A stretch of DNA of 64,000 nt from Afipia sp. GAS231 (GCF_900103365.1 NZ_LT629703.1:3100001-3164000); one strand, 5' to 3'. Counted from the first letter of the stretch, positions 17,822 through 26,628 are shown. Translations and numbers: made by a program. The notes: generated by a model from the letters alone, not told the origin.

Positions 17822-20419
17822 CTACCTTGCAGCCCCCTCGCCGATCAGCGCGAAGGGCGCCCAGAACGCCGGATAGGCATTCCGCGGCGAGGAGGTGTCG
17901 TTGAGATAGGCCAGCATCGCCTGCCGCAACGCCTCGGCGCGTCCGAGTTTCGGGTCGGCCTTGAGGCGATCGAAGGTCGATATCGAAAGCCGGGTCGCGG
18001 CTTCCGAATTGACCGCCCAATGCGAAACCAGCAGCGCCCGCGCGCCGGCATAGAAGAATGCGCGCGCCAGGCCCGACAACGCCTCGGCTCCGGGTTTGTC
18101 GCCGGCAATCGTGTTGCAGGCGGACAGCACCACCCAGTCGGCATTGAGTTTCAATTGCGCGACTTCACTTGCGGTGAGCAGGCCGTCGTCGAATTCCGAC
18201 GGCACTTTGGGAATGCTGAGCACCAGCGACGGTTCGGCAACGCCCTTTACATCGCCCGCGACCAGCCCGTGGGTGGCGAAATAGACGATGCCGTAATCGG
18301 CGAGCGCTGCGCGCTTCACCGTGGTTTCGCTGGCGTCCTCGCCGAGATGAATATCGGACGCGGCAACGCCGAGGTCTTTGGCAACGGCGTTGAGTTCGTC
18401 GGCCGTATCCGGCAGTTGCGGCAGGGCAGCGGCGAGCCGCGCGCGATCGACGCCGGCGCCCTGCCAGAAGTCGGTATAGGCGCCGGTCGCCAAACTCCGT
18501 GCCGCTGGCTTGGTGGAGCGCTGGCCGTCAGTGGGCTTTACACCGGGATTGAACAGCGGATCGCCAAAGCCCGTCATCGGCTTGGTGCTCTCTTCCTTGC
18601 GCGCAAACACGCGCAACGTTTTCAGGCTCGCTGCCGACGGCAACACCGACACCGCCTGCCGTTTCAGCAGCCACGCCGCCTCGCGGTAGCCGTCGAACGT
18701 ATCGGGGATCGCGGCCGCCGGCTTCTCGGTCACCAAGAGATGGAACGGCAGCGCCGTCAACGCCCCTGAAGGCACGACCAGCAGCGACGGCTTGTCCTTT
18801 ACCAGCGCCTCGACCGGCGCCAGCAGCGTTCCGTACAATTCGTTGGCGAGCGCCAGATCGAACAGTCCCGACTTGCCGGACGCATCGCTCGCCTTGCCAA
18901 CATCGAGGCCGCGGCGGAATGCCGCGACCTTCTGCGACAGGGCTTCCGCGCCTGATGGAATCTGTCGCCAGTCGACCCGATCGCGTGTCATCGCAAACAC
19001 GTAGCTTTCCTTGTCCGCGACCGCGAACAGCACCAGCGCTTCCTGATCGGACAGCAGCGCCTGCATCTCCCTGGCCTTCAGCGGCAACGGATTCGACAGC
19101 GACGCATAATCGGGAAATTCAACGGCGAAAGTTTTCTGCAAGCCGGCGCGCTCGGTGGCAATGACCGCAAGCCGGTCGCGACTTCTCTGCTCGGAAGCCG
19201 CGTCGCGTTTGGTGCGGTCCTTCGAGACGGCCGCGACAATCGCCTTGTCCAGCGTCTCGGCCTCATTGGCGAGATCCTGATCGCGACGCACCAGTTGCGC
19301 GAGCCGGTCGGAGCCTGCGGCGAGCCGCACCGCCAGCTTGTTGACGGCGGATGCTGCGGAAGACCGGGTGCCAGCTTGAACCGCGTTGAGGGCATCGTCG
19401 AGCGCCCGTTCGGCCGGCATGATCTGCTGCTGTTGCGCGGCAAGCAGCACCGGCAACGCGACGCGCAACTGCGCGCGGCCGCTGGCCAGCGTTTTTTCCG
19501 TCAGCGGCAAGGCATCCGCGGTGCGGCCCTGCGTTTGATAGAGCGAAGCGAGGTTGTTCAGCGATATCGCCGCATCGGGATGATTGGCGCCCAGCGCCGT
19601 TTCGCGGATCGCCGCTGCCCGCTGGTAGAGCGGCAAGGCGTCGGCATAACGGCCCTGCCGCTCATAGAGATCGGCCATGTTGTTCAGCGAGCGGGCGACA
19701 TCGGGATGATCGCGCCCCAGCACTTTTTCGCGGATCGCCAGCGACCGCTTGATGAGCGGCTCGGCCTCGGTAGTGCGCCCCTGGACCTTGTCGACCTGGC
19801 CGAGATTGTTCAAGAGCGTCGCGACCGCCGGATGTTCCGGACCCGCCGCCTTTTCGTAGATCGCCAGCGCGCGCTTGAACAACGGTTCGGAGTCGCCGTG
19901 GCGGCCGAGCTTTTCGTACAGCGTCGCCATGTTGTTGAGGGACTGGCCGAGGTCGGTTTGGCCGCTGCCCGGCGATTTTTCGCGGATCGCCAGCGCACGT
20001 TTGAACAGCGGTTCGGCGTCAGCAAGCCGATCCTGCCGTTGATACAGCGCCGCCAGATTGTTCAAGGCGGATGCGATCTCGGGCGAATCAAGTCCGGCCG
20101 TCTTCTCCAGGATCGCGATCGATCGCTTGAACAGCGGCTCCGCCTCGCCATCCCTGCCCTGACTGCCGTAGACCTGCGCCAGATTATTCAGCGCCGCCCC
20201 GACGTCGCGATTGTCAGGACCAAATTTTTTCTCGAGGCTTTCCACCTGTCCCTGCGCCAGGGCTGCGGCCTCGGTATATTTTCCGGCGCGGCTGAGTTCG
20301 TTGATCTTGGCGCTGAGCGCGGCAGCCCCACCCGTCTGTGCCCAAGACGGCGCGCCAGGGCAGGTACCCGACAGCAGCGCGAGACACAGCGAAAACACCA
20401 ATCGGTTGCAAGGTTTCAT
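17822..20419 (-). CDS. Secreted TPR-CHAT protein (putative caspase-like protease)
   Basis: 865 residues. The N-terminus, MKPCNRLVFSLCLALLSGTC, then PGAPSWA, reads as a signal peptide. Residues about 64-315 hold six 42-residue tetratricopeptide repeats of the kinesin-light-chain type, each with LNNLA/LNNMA and GR..EAEPLFKR. A helical linker follows. The CHAT domain occupies about 590-865 and has the catalytic histidine in VYFATHG and the cysteine in VVLSACNT, then LARAFFYAGARALLVSHW and the family ending AFWAPFALIGEG. CHAT domains are clan CD peptidase relatives; the target is unknown. It is transcribed after the HugZ gene with a 92-bp gap, towards pckA. No CRISPR or gasdermin-like gene is nearby. 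Confidence 0.9.
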   Translation of the reverse strand: MKPCNRLVFSLCLALLSGTCPGAPSWAQTGGAAALSAKINELSRAGKYTEAAALAQGQVESLEKKFGPDNRDVGAALNNLAQVYGSQGRDGEAEPLFKRSIAILEKTAGLDSPEIASALNNLAALYQRQDRLADAEPLFKRALAIREKSPGSGQTDLGQSLNNMATLYEKLGRHGDSEPLFKRALAIYEKAAGPEHPAVATLLNNLGQVDKVQGRTTEAEPLIKRSLAIREKVLGRDHPDVARSLNNMADLYERQGRYADALPLYQRAAAIRETALGANHPDAAISLNNLASLYQTQGRTADALPLTEKTLASGRAQLRVALPVLLAAQQQQIMPAERALDDALNAVQAGTRSSAASAVNKLAVRLAAGSDRLAQLVRRDQDLANEAETLDKAIVAAVSKDRTKRDAASEQRSRDRLAVIATERAGLQKTFAVEFPDYASLSNPLPLKAREMQALLSDQEALVLFAVADKESYVFAMTRDRVDWRQIPSGAEALSQKVAAFRRGLDVGKASDASGKSGLFDLALANELYGTLLAPVEALVKDKPSLLVVPSGALTALPFHLLVTEKPAAAIPDTFDGYREAAWLLKRQAVSVLPSAASLKTLRVFARKEESTKPMTGFGDPLFNPGVKPTDGQRSTKPAARSLATGAYTDFWQGAGVDRARLAAALPQLPDTADELNAVAKDLGVAASDIHLGEDASETTVKRAALADYGIVYFATHGLVAGDVKGVAEPSLVLSIPKVPSEFDDGLLTASEVAQLKLNADWVVLSACNTIAGDKPGAEALSGLARAFFYAGARALLVSHWAVNSEAATRLSISTFDRLKADPKLGRAEALRQAMLAYLNDTSSPRNAYPAFWAPFALIGEGAAR
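19475..20230 (-). repeat. Six tandem TPR units, 126 bp each, in the CHAT gene
   Basis: The units are 42 residues long and keep LNN, GR, EAEPLFKR and AI.EK at fixed spacing. The DNA of adjacent units has diverged at third positions, so this is an old protein repeat and not a recent DNA expansion. Confidence 0.8.
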
Positions 20420-20511
20420 GATCCGGACTTCGCTGGGTCAAACTGACGCGTGGTCCTGGATTAAGTCGCGCAAACGGCCGCGCCCGTTCAATCCGGTCCG
20501 GTGAACCGCAA

Positions 20512-21246
20512 TCAGCCCTTCGCCCGCGCCTCGCCCGCAAGCCGCACCAGCATCTTGCGCAAGGCGGCACCGCCCGTGACCCGTTCCGGGAAATCCAGCC
20601 GCAGCACCGTTTGGCCGGCCTGCATGTCGATGCCATCGGGATCGCAGCCGATGCAGGTCCAGTCCGCGCTCTCGGCGCCGAGCAGTTTTGTCGCATAGAG
20701 GTTCATCGCCTCGCGGTGATCCTCGTTCATGTGCTCGACGGCGCCCTGCTCGGCCTCCAGCAACTCGCCGGCATCGCCGATATCGGTCAGAAACTGCGCC
20801 GGCGTGAGGTCGATGATGCGGCCAAATCCAGCCACCAGGTGGGCGCCGGACGGCACGAGCCGGAAGAACGAGAAATCCTTGAAATCGACAAAGGCTTCCG
20901 CGGACGGATGGGCGTTGAGGTAGCGCCGGCGCAGAGTTCCAGCCGCTCCGTCCGTGGCCTCCTCGGCCCGGCCCGCCAGCATGATCCGCGCGCCCTCCAG
21001 CGGATCGCCCGCGGCACGCTCGTCCAGCATCAGGGACACCCTGTTATCGGCGAGGATATTCTTCGTATGCAGCGCCAGCCGCGAAATCAGCAGGATCGGC
21101 GAGCCATCGGCATGGCTGGCGACATTGACCAGCGAACAATAGGGATCGCCGCTCCCGGCCATCAGGGTCGCCAGCGCCCCCTGGCGGCTACGCCGCAATA
21201 GCTGGCGGGCGAGCCTGGAAGCATTGAATTCTGCGGTCGGGTGCAT
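20512..21246 (-). CDS. HugZ-family protein (FMN-binding split barrel plus DUF2470)
   Basis: 244 residues. The N-terminal half is a pyridoxamine-5'-phosphate-oxidase-like split barrel: RRSRQGALATL, GDPYCSLVNVASHADGSPIL, LALHTKNILADNRVSLML, and FFRLVPSGAHLVAGFGR. The C-terminal half has AVEHMNEDHREAMNLYAT, the DUF2470 signature seen in HugZ heme-degrading proteins and related haem-binding proteins. A role in haem or flavin handling is plausible but not shown. It precedes the TPR-CHAT gene on the same strand and is divergent from chvI, about 217 bp away. Confidence 0.85.
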   Translation of the reverse strand: MHPTAEFNASRLARQLLRRSRQGALATLMAGSGDPYCSLVNVASHADGSPILLISRLALHTKNILADNRVSLMLDERAAGDPLEGARIMLAGRAEEATDGAAGTLRRRYLNAHPSAEAFVDFKDFSFFRLVPSGAHLVAGFGRIIDLTPAQFLTDIGDAGELLEAEQGAVEHMNEDHREAMNLYATKLLGAESADWTCIGCDPDGIDMQAGQTVLRLDFPERVTGGAALRKMLVRLAGEARAKG

Positions 21247-21463
21247 CGTTTTGATCCAGCCATCTTATTGCAAAAAAGGGGTTTTCCCAGCCAGCAGGGG
21301 TGCTATATGGGGGGCAACGCATCGCCCGTGGGGACGTTTTTGCGGAACTCGGTCACACTTCAGCCCAGCTTGCATTGCTCGTTGACCGTATACGAAGGCC
21401 ATTTATGCGGCGCATAGCTGGATTGCCCGCCGTTTAGCCACTGTCTCATTCGAAAGCAGGCTC

Positions 21464-22165
21464 ATGCCCACAATCGCCCTGGTCGATGACGACCGCAACA
21501 TTCTCACTTCCGTCTCGATTGCGCTCGAAGCCGAAGGCTATCGCATCATGACCTATACGGATGGTGCATCGGCGCTCGACGGCTTCCGCACCTCGCCGCC
21601 GGATCTGGCGATCCTCGACATCAAGATGCCGCGCATGGACGGCATGGAGACGCTGCGGCGGCTGCGGCAGAAGTCCGATCTGCCGGTGATCTTCCTGACC
21701 TCCAAGGACGAAGAGATCGACGAATTGTTCGGCCTCAAGATGGGCGCCGACGATTTCATCCGCAAGCCGTTCTCGCAGCGCCTCCTGGTCGAACGCGTCA
21801 AGGCTGTGCTTCGCCGCGGCCAGCCCAAGGATCCGACCGCCGTGCCGAAGGAGCCGGATGCCAGGGCGCTGGACCGCGGCCTGCTGCGGATGGATCCGGA
21901 GCGTCACACCTGCACCTGGAAGAACGAGCCGGTGACGCTGACGGTGACGGAATTTCTGATCCTGCAGGCGCTGGCGACACGCCCGGGTGTGGTGAAAAGC
22001 CGCAACGCGCTGATGGACGCCGCCTATGACGATCAGGTCTATGTCGATGACCGCACCATCGACAGCCACATCAAGCGGCTGCGCAAGAAGTTCAAGGTGG
22101 TCGACGACGATTTCGAGATGATCGAGACGCTGTACGGCGTCGGCTACCGCTTCAAGGAAGCCTGA
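21464..22165 (+). CDS. chvI: ChvI-type response regulator
   Basis: 233 residues, OmpR/PhoB family. The receiver domain (1-120) has the acidic pair in ALVDDDRN, the phosphorylatable aspartate in [13 protein letters not shown], and the conserved lysine in [10 protein letters not shown]. The C-terminal winged helix ends with [17 protein letters not shown] and [10 protein letters not shown]. In rhizobia ChvI is phosphorylated by ChvG, responds to acid or envelope stress and controls exopolysaccharide and motility genes. It heads a co-directional run: chvI, chvG, hprK, EIIA, HPr. The upstream 217 bp probably hold the promoter, but I see no certain boxes. Confidence 0.95.
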   Translation: MPTIALVDDDRNILTSVSIALEAEGYRIMTYTDGASALDGFRTSPPDLAILDIKMPRMDGMETLRRLRQKSDLPVIFLTSKDEEIDELFGLKMGADDFIRKPFSQRLLVERVKAVLRRGQPKDPTAVPKEPDARALDRGLLRMDPERHTCTWKNEPVTLTVTEFLILQALATRPGVVKSRNALMDAAYDDQVYVDDRTIDSHIKRLRKKFKVVDDDFEMIETLYGVGYRFKEA

Positions 22166-22168
22166 AAC

Positions 22169-22217
22169 GGGCATGATCCGGAAAAGTGGGAACCGGTTTT
22201 CCGAAAAGATCATGCCC
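22169..22217. repeat. Palindromic element between chvI and chvG
   Basis: gggcatgatccggaaaagtg pairs with ttttccgaaaagatcatgcc across the centre ggaaccgg. It begins 4 bp after the chvI stop. As RNA it would form a strong hairpin and could lower chvG expression relative to chvI or stabilise the chvI end (inference). Similar sequences are common in rhizobial genomes. Confidence 0.75.
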
Positions 22218-22307
22218 CGACATAAGAGCTTTATGACGGGGTTTGTTAACTGACGCCGCAGCAGGGCTCGGATAAAATGCCCGGGCAGGACACGCGAGCG
22301 GCGCGCA

Positions 22308-24179
22308 TTGCGGGACGTAATTCGAGACAACCGGCAGTTTTGGCCATTGCTAGATCGAACGCAGCCTGATCAGGGCCTGAACAACGGGGATGCTTCGGAG
22401 CGCCGCGATCAGGATCTTGTTGCCCAGGATCTTGCTGCCGAAGACAACCTGGCTGACAAGGGCTGGCGGCGGCCGCTGAGCTGGTTGCGGCGGGCCGGGC
22501 AGTTCTTCTTCGCGCTGTCGTTCTCGAGCCTCACCCGCCGCATCGTCTCGCTGAACCTCGCGGGCCTGGTCGCGCTGGTGGCGAGCATTCTCTATCTCTC
22601 GCAGTTCCGCGCCGGCCTGATCGACGCCCGCGCGCAGAGCCTCCTGGTGCAGGCTGAAATCATCGCCGGCGCCATCGCCGCATCCGCCACCGTCGAAACC
22701 AATACCATCACCATCGACCCCGACCGGCTGCTCGACCTCAAGCCCGGCGAAAGCTACGGCGTGCCGGACGAATATTCCGGGCTCGATTTCCCGATCAATC
22801 CGGAGCGGGTCGCTCCGGTGTTGCGCCGGCTGATTTCACCGACCAAGACCCGCGCCCGCATCTATGGCGGCGACGGCGGCATGATTCTCGACAGCCGCAA
22901 TCTCTACGGCCGCGGCGACGTGTTGCGCTTCGAATTGCCGCCGCCGACGCTGGAGAAACCGAGTTTCGTCGAGCGTGCCACGATCGCGGTCCGTACCTGG
23001 CTCAACCGCGGCGACCTGCCGCTATACCGCGAACTCGGACCCGAGAACGGCAAGGGCTACCACGAAGTCGTGCAGGCGCTCGACGGCATCAAGACCAGCA
23101 TGGTGCGCGTCAACGACCGCGGCGAGGTGATCGTCTCGGTCGCGGTGCCGGTACAACGGTTCCGCGCCGTCCATGGCGCCCTGATGCTGTCGACGCAGGG
23201 CGACGACATCGACCAGATGGTGACCGCCGAACGGCTCGCGATCCTGAAAGTCGGCGGCGTCGCCTCCGCCGTCATGATCATGCTGTCCCTGCTGCTGGCG
23301 AGCACGATCGCAGGCCCGGTGCGGCGCCTCGCCGACGGCGCCGAGCGCGTCCGCCGCCGCATCCAGACCCGCGTCGAGATTCCCGACTTCACCCGCCGCC
23401 GCGACGAGATCGGCCATCTCTCCGGCGCGCTGCGCGACATGACCAACGCGCTCTATAGCCGGATCGAGGCGATCGAGATGTTCGCCGCCGATGTCGCCCA
23501 TGAACTGAAGAACCCGCTGACCTCGCTGCGGTCGGCGGTCGAGACGCTGCCTCTGGCGCGCAACGAAACCAGCCGGGCGCGGCTGCTCGAGGTGATCGAG
23601 CACGACGTCAAACGGCTCGACCGCCTGATCTCGGACATTTCAGACGCCAGCCGGCTCGATGCCGAACTGCAGCGCCAGGACATGGCGCCGGTCGATCTGC
23701 GCCGGCTGCTGACGACGCTGACGACGGTCGCCAACGAAACCAGGCTTGGACACGACGTCGGCGTCGAGGTCCGCTTCGAAGGCCGCGGCCCGACCGACGC
23801 TTTCTCGGTGCCCGGCCACGATTCGCGGCTCGGACAGGTGATCTCCAACCTGCTGTCCAACGCGCAATCCTTCTCCACCGCCGGCGGCAAGGTGCGGATC
23901 GTTTGTCGCCGCGTGCGGTCGGAAATCGAAATCACGGTCGAGGACGACGGGCCTGGTATCGGCGAGGATGCGCTGGAGCGCATCTTCGAGCGCTTCTACA
24001 CCGATCGGCCGCATCAGGGCTTTGGTCAGAATTCCGGCCTCGGGCTATCGATCTCCAAGCAGATCATCGACGCCCATGGCGGACGGATCTGGGCCGAGAA
24101 CCGCCCTGGCCCGGCCGATGACGAGGGGCAGCCGACCGTCGCCGGCGCGCGCTTCGTGGTCCGGCTGCCGGCGCCATGA
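22308..24179 (+). CDS. chvG: ChvG-type sensor histidine kinase
   Basis: 623 residues. Order: cytoplasmic N-terminus; transmembrane helix about 80-100 (IVSLNLAGLVALVASILYL); periplasmic sensor about 100-310; second helix about 312-335 (GGVASAVMIMLSLLLAST); HAMP; dimerisation domain with the phosphorylated histidine in FAADVAHELKNPLTSLRS; and ATPase domain with NLLSNAQSFS, EDDGPGIGEDALERIFERF and SGLGLSISKQI. This is the classical ChvG/ExoS layout, which phosphorylates ChvI. The start is taken as TTG 22308; the N-terminal ~70 residues are poorly conserved, so a later start is possible. It is followed 13 bp later by hprK. Confidence 0.93.
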   Translation: MRDVIRDNRQFWPLLDRTQPDQGLNNGDASERRDQDLVAQDLAAEDNLADKGWRRPLSWLRRAGQFFFALSFSSLTRRIVSLNLAGLVALVASILYLSQFRAGLIDARAQSLLVQAEIIAGAIAASATVETNTITIDPDRLLDLKPGESYGVPDEYSGLDFPINPERVAPVLRRLISPTKTRARIYGGDGGMILDSRNLYGRGDVLRFELPPPTLEKPSFVERATIAVRTWLNRGDLPLYRELGPENGKGYHEVVQALDGIKTSMVRVNDRGEVIVSVAVPVQRFRAVHGALMLSTQGDDIDQMVTAERLAILKVGGVASAVMIMLSLLLASTIAGPVRRLADGAERVRRRIQTRVEIPDFTRRRDEIGHLSGALRDMTNALYSRIEAIEMFAADVAHELKNPLTSLRSAVETLPLARNETSRARLLEVIEHDVKRLDRLISDISDASRLDAELQRQDMAPVDLRRLLTTLTTVANETRLGHDVGVEVRFEGRGPTDAFSVPGHDSRLGQVISNLLSNAQSFSTAGGKVRIVCRRVRSEIEITVEDDGPGIGEDALERIFERFYTDRPHQGFGQNSGLGLSISKQIIDAHGGRIWAENRPGPADDEGQPTVAGARFVVRLPAP

Positions 24180-24192
24180 CATCGGCTGCGCC

Positions 24193-24714
24193 ATGACGTC
24201 CGCTCCCAGCGTCCACGCCTCCGCGGTGCTGATAGGTCGTCAGGCCGTGCTGATCCGGGGCCCCTCGGGCGCCGGCAAGTCGCGGCTGGCGTTCGACCTG
24301 ATTCTGGCCGGGCGTGCCGGACAGCTCCCGAAGGCCGTTTTGGTCGGCGACGACCGTGTCCATCTCGACACAGTCGCCGGACAATTGTGGGTTCGCCCGG
24401 CACCGGAACTGGCCGGTCTGATCGAGATCAGGGGGCTCGGAATCCGGCATTGTGAGTTCGCCGGCGAGGCCGTCGTTGGCCTCGTGGTCGATCTGGCCGC
24501 GGCGGACGCCGAGCGGCTGCCGCCAGCCGAAGCGCTCTCAACCCGCCTTAATGGTGTTTTGATACCGCGAATCCCCGTCCCAACGGGCTATCTACCCCTT
24601 CCGCTGGTTGTCGCCGCGCTAACGACAACTGAGAGTTCATCTTCTGGTAACCATTCGGCCGATTGTGTGAAGGGGTTTGGTAACCATATAAGCCCCACTA
24701 TCGCGACCGAATAA
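24193..24714 (+). CDS. hprK: HPr kinase/phosphorylase, short alphaproteobacterial type
   Basis: 173 residues, only the C-terminal catalytic domain of the Bacillus-type enzyme. The Walker A is visible at about residues 25-33 (GPSGAGKSR), followed by VGDDRVHLD with the catalytic aspartate/histidine region and EIRGLGIRH, the K/M-loop area. It phosphorylates and dephosphorylates a serine in HPr. The last ~35 residues (from about AALTTTESSSS) look unstructured and longer than in most short HprK proteins. The ATG at 24193 lies 13 bp after the chvG stop, consistent with co-transcription and with a link between ChvGI and the regulatory PTS. Confidence 0.92.
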   Translation: MTSAPSVHASAVLIGRQAVLIRGPSGAGKSRLAFDLILAGRAGQLPKAVLVGDDRVHLDTVAGQLWVRPAPELAGLIEIRGLGIRHCEFAGEAVVGLVVDLAAADAERLPPAEALSTRLNGVLIPRIPVPTGYLPLPLVVAALTTTESSSSGNHSADCVKGFGNHISPTIATE

Positions 24715-24846
24715 GACCGGCGCAGTCTCCCATCGCTTCCGCCAAATCCGGGAGAATAGCCAAGATGCCCTCTTGCGCGGGGCCTCTGGATGGTCAAAGT
24801 GGCGCGTTCGTGCGGTGCACCAAAAAGCACCCGCGAGGAGTTTCCG

Positions 24847-25248
24847 ATGATTGGTCTAGTGCTTGTGACCCATGGGCGCCTTGCCGACGAGTTCAGGGCG
24901 GCGCTCGAACACGTAATGGGTCCGCAGAAACAAATTGAAGCCATCACGATTGGAGCCGAGGACGACTCCGATTTGTGTCGAAGTGACATCATCGAGGCGG
25001 TGAACCGCGTCGACAGTGGTGATGGGGTAGCTATCCTCACCGACATGTTCGGCGGCACGCCCTCCAACCTCGCGATCTCCTGCATGAGCCGCCCGAAGGT
25101 GGAAGTGCTCGCAGGCATCAATCTTCCGATGCTGGTCAAGCTCGCCAAGGTGCGCGAAGAGCGTTCGCTTCCCGACGCCATCGCCATGGCCCAGGAAGCC
25201 GGCCGCAAATACGTCACCATCGCCAGCCGCGTGCTCGCCGGCAAATGA
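24847..25248 (+). CDS. PTS EIIA component, mannose family
   Basis: 133 residues, a single-domain EIIA-Man protein. The phosphorylated histidine is His9 in LVTHGRLADEF. Further family blocks are ILTDMFGGTPSNLA and AGINLPMLVKLA. Alphaproteobacteria use such lone EIIA proteins for regulation and not for sugar uptake, and no EIIB or EIIC gene is near. The ATG at 24847 has GAGGAG 6 bp upstream. The stop overlaps the ptsH start by 4 bp (ATGA), which indicates translational coupling. Confidence 0.93.
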   Translation: MIGLVLVTHGRLADEFRAALEHVMGPQKQIEAITIGAEDDSDLCRSDIIEAVNRVDSGDGVAILTDMFGGTPSNLAISCMSRPKVEVLAGINLPMLVKLAKVREERSLPDAIAMAQEAGRKYVTIASRVLAGK

Positions 25249-25571
25249 GCGAAGAGGCCGAGCCCGAAAAGGATATCGGGCTGAGCGTGCCTGACGGCGC
25301 CGTTTCGCGCGAACTTCTCATCATCAACAAGCGCGGCCTGCACGCCCGTGCTTCGGCCAAATTCGTCCAGATGGTCGAACGCTTCAATGCCGAGGTGTTC
25401 GTGACGCGCGGCAACGAAACCGTCGGCGGCACCTCGATCATGGGATTGATGATGCTGGCGGCAGGACCCGGCACCACGGTGACGGTCGCCGCCATCGGCC
25501 CTGACGCCCAGGCCGCGATCGATGCGCTCACCGCGCTGATCGCCGACAAGTTCAACGAAGAAGGCACGTAG
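25245..25571 (+). CDS. ptsH: Phosphocarrier protein HPr
   Basis: 108 residues. An acidic extension of about 18 residues (MSEEAEPEKDIGLSVPDGAV) precedes the normal HPr fold. The histidine phosphorylated by enzyme I is in NKRGLHARAS; the HprK target serine is in GGTSIMGLMML. HPr passes phosphate to the EIIA proteins. It overlaps the EIIA gene by 4 bp. Part of its 3' end, encoding DKFNE-GT and a stop, occurs again at 25678-25704, on the far side of a family D palindrome. Confidence 0.94.
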   Translation: MSEEAEPEKDIGLSVPDGAVSRELLIINKRGLHARASAKFVQMVERFNAEVFVTRGNETVGGTSIMGLMMLAAGPGTTVTVAAIGPDAQAAIDALTALIADKFNEEGT

Positions 25572-25589
25572 GCGCTTCGGCGGACGTCC

Positions 25590-25673
25590 GTAGGGTGGGT
25601 TAGGCGAAGCCGTAACCCACCAACTTTCTTGCGCGTGCAATGGTGGGTTACGCCTTCGGCTAACCCACCCTAC
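25590..25673. repeat. Dispersed palindromic repeat, family D, copy 2
   Basis: The outer arms are gtagggtgggttaggcgaag and cttcggctaacccaccctac, with inner arms gtaacccacca and tggtgggttac. Copy 1 is at 14137-14230. It sits 18 bp after the ptsH stop and is bracketed by two copies of the ptsH tail. Confidence 0.88.
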
Positions 25674-25677
25674 AACT

Positions 25678-25704
25678 GACAAGTTCAACGAAGGCACGTG
25701 AGGC
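25678..25704 (+). repeat. Duplicate of the ptsH 3' end
   Basis: gacaagttcaacgaaggcac, then gtgaggcg, matches 25545-25574 apart from a 3-base deletion and one added G. It still reads D-K-F-N-E-G-T-stop. The family D palindrome lies between the two copies, like a target-site duplication or a remnant of element-mediated recombination. Confidence 0.75.
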
Positions 25705-25717
25705 GGAGCGGTTAGAT

Positions 25718-25820
25718 CCTCATGGTGAGGAGGCGCGAAGCGCCGTCTCGAACCATGAAGCCCCGCTGGTGCGATTCATCCTTCGAGACGCATCGCCTCG
25801 CGATGCTCCTCAGGATGAGG
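25718..25820. repeat. Dispersed palindromic repeat, family E, copy 2
   Basis: It matches copy 1 at 8899-8999: cctcatggtgaggag and ctcctcaggatgagg at the ends, cgtctcgaaccatgaagccc and tccttcgagacg inside. It fills the rest of the convergent gap between ptsH and the SDR gene. Confidence 0.85.
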
Positions 25821-25830
25821 TCTGACATTT

Positions 25831-26628
25831 TCAAAACGGATTGGTGACGATGCCGCCGTCGACGCGGAGTGCCGCGCCATTGGTGGCGCTGGAGGCTTTC
25901 GAGCAGATGTAGCAGATCAGATTGGCGACCTCTTCCGGCGTGGCGTAGCGCTGCAGCAGCGAGGCCGGCCGGCGTTCGGTGAACATGCGCGAGGTGAGGT
26001 CGTCGACGGTGGTGCCCGCGGCTTCTGCGCGCGCGGCCAGGCGCACCGGCGCCATTTCGACCCAGGTCGGGCCGGGCATCACCGAATTGACGGTGACGTT
26101 GGTGCCCTTGGTCGTTTCCGCCGCGCCGCGCGCGATCACGAGCTGGGCCGACTTGGAGAAGCCGTAATGCACCATCTCCTTCGGGATGTAGACGCCGGAC
26201 TCGCTGGAGACGAACACGACGCGGCCCCATTGCTTGTGGTCCAGCATGCGCTTCAGGTAATGCCGCGTCAGGCGGACTCCGCTCATGACATTGATCTCGA
26301 ACATCCGCGACCAGTCGGAATCTTCGATATCGAAGAACCCCTTCGGCTCGTAGATGCCGAGATTGTTGACGAGGATGTCGACCTCGGGGAATTGCGCCAG
26401 CAGCGCGTCGCAGCCGTTGGCGTTGCCGAGATCGAACGCTGCCGCATGCACTTTGGCTGATGGTGCGGCTTTCAGCACTTTCGCCATCGCCTCGGTGACC
26501 GCTGCCTTCTCGCGGCCGTTGACGATGACGTCAGCGCCCATTTGCGCAAGACCGATGGCGGAAGCCAGGCCAATGCCCCGCGTCGAGCCGGTGACCAGCG
26601 CCGTCATGCCTGTCAGGTCGAGATCCAT
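25831..26628 (-). CDS. Short-chain dehydrogenase/reductase
   Basis: 265 residues, classical SDR. The cofactor loop is TGSTRGIGLA (about 14-23); VNNLGIYEP follows in place of the usual NNAG; the catalytic Ser/Tyr/Lys appear in VSSESG and YGFSKSAQ. The ending GAALRVDGGIVTNPF is typical. An Arg and Ser after the first strand (NGREK) suggest NADP(H) preference (inference). The substrate is unknown. It is on the same strand as the glycosyltransferase gene, 33 bp downstream of it, so the two may be co-transcribed. Confidence 0.9.
   Translation of the reverse strand: MDLDLTGMTALVTGSTRGIGLASAIGLAQMGADVIVNGREKAAVTEAMAKVLKAAPSAKVHAAAFDLGNANGCDALLAQFPEVDILVNNLGIYEPKGFFDIEDSDWSRMFEINVMSGVRLTRHYLKRMLDHKQWGRVVFVSSESGVYIPKEMVHYGFSKSAQLVIARGAAETTKGTNVTVNSVMPGPTWVEMAPVRLAARAEAAGTTVDDLTSRMFTERRPASLLQRYATPEEVANLICYICSKASSATNGAALRVDGGIVTNPF

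Noticed and set aside
17822..20419. TPR-CHAT considered as part of a type III-E CRISPR (Craspase) or gasdermin defence system
   Set aside because: No cas gene, CRISPR array or gasdermin-like gene is near, and the protein has a signal peptide.
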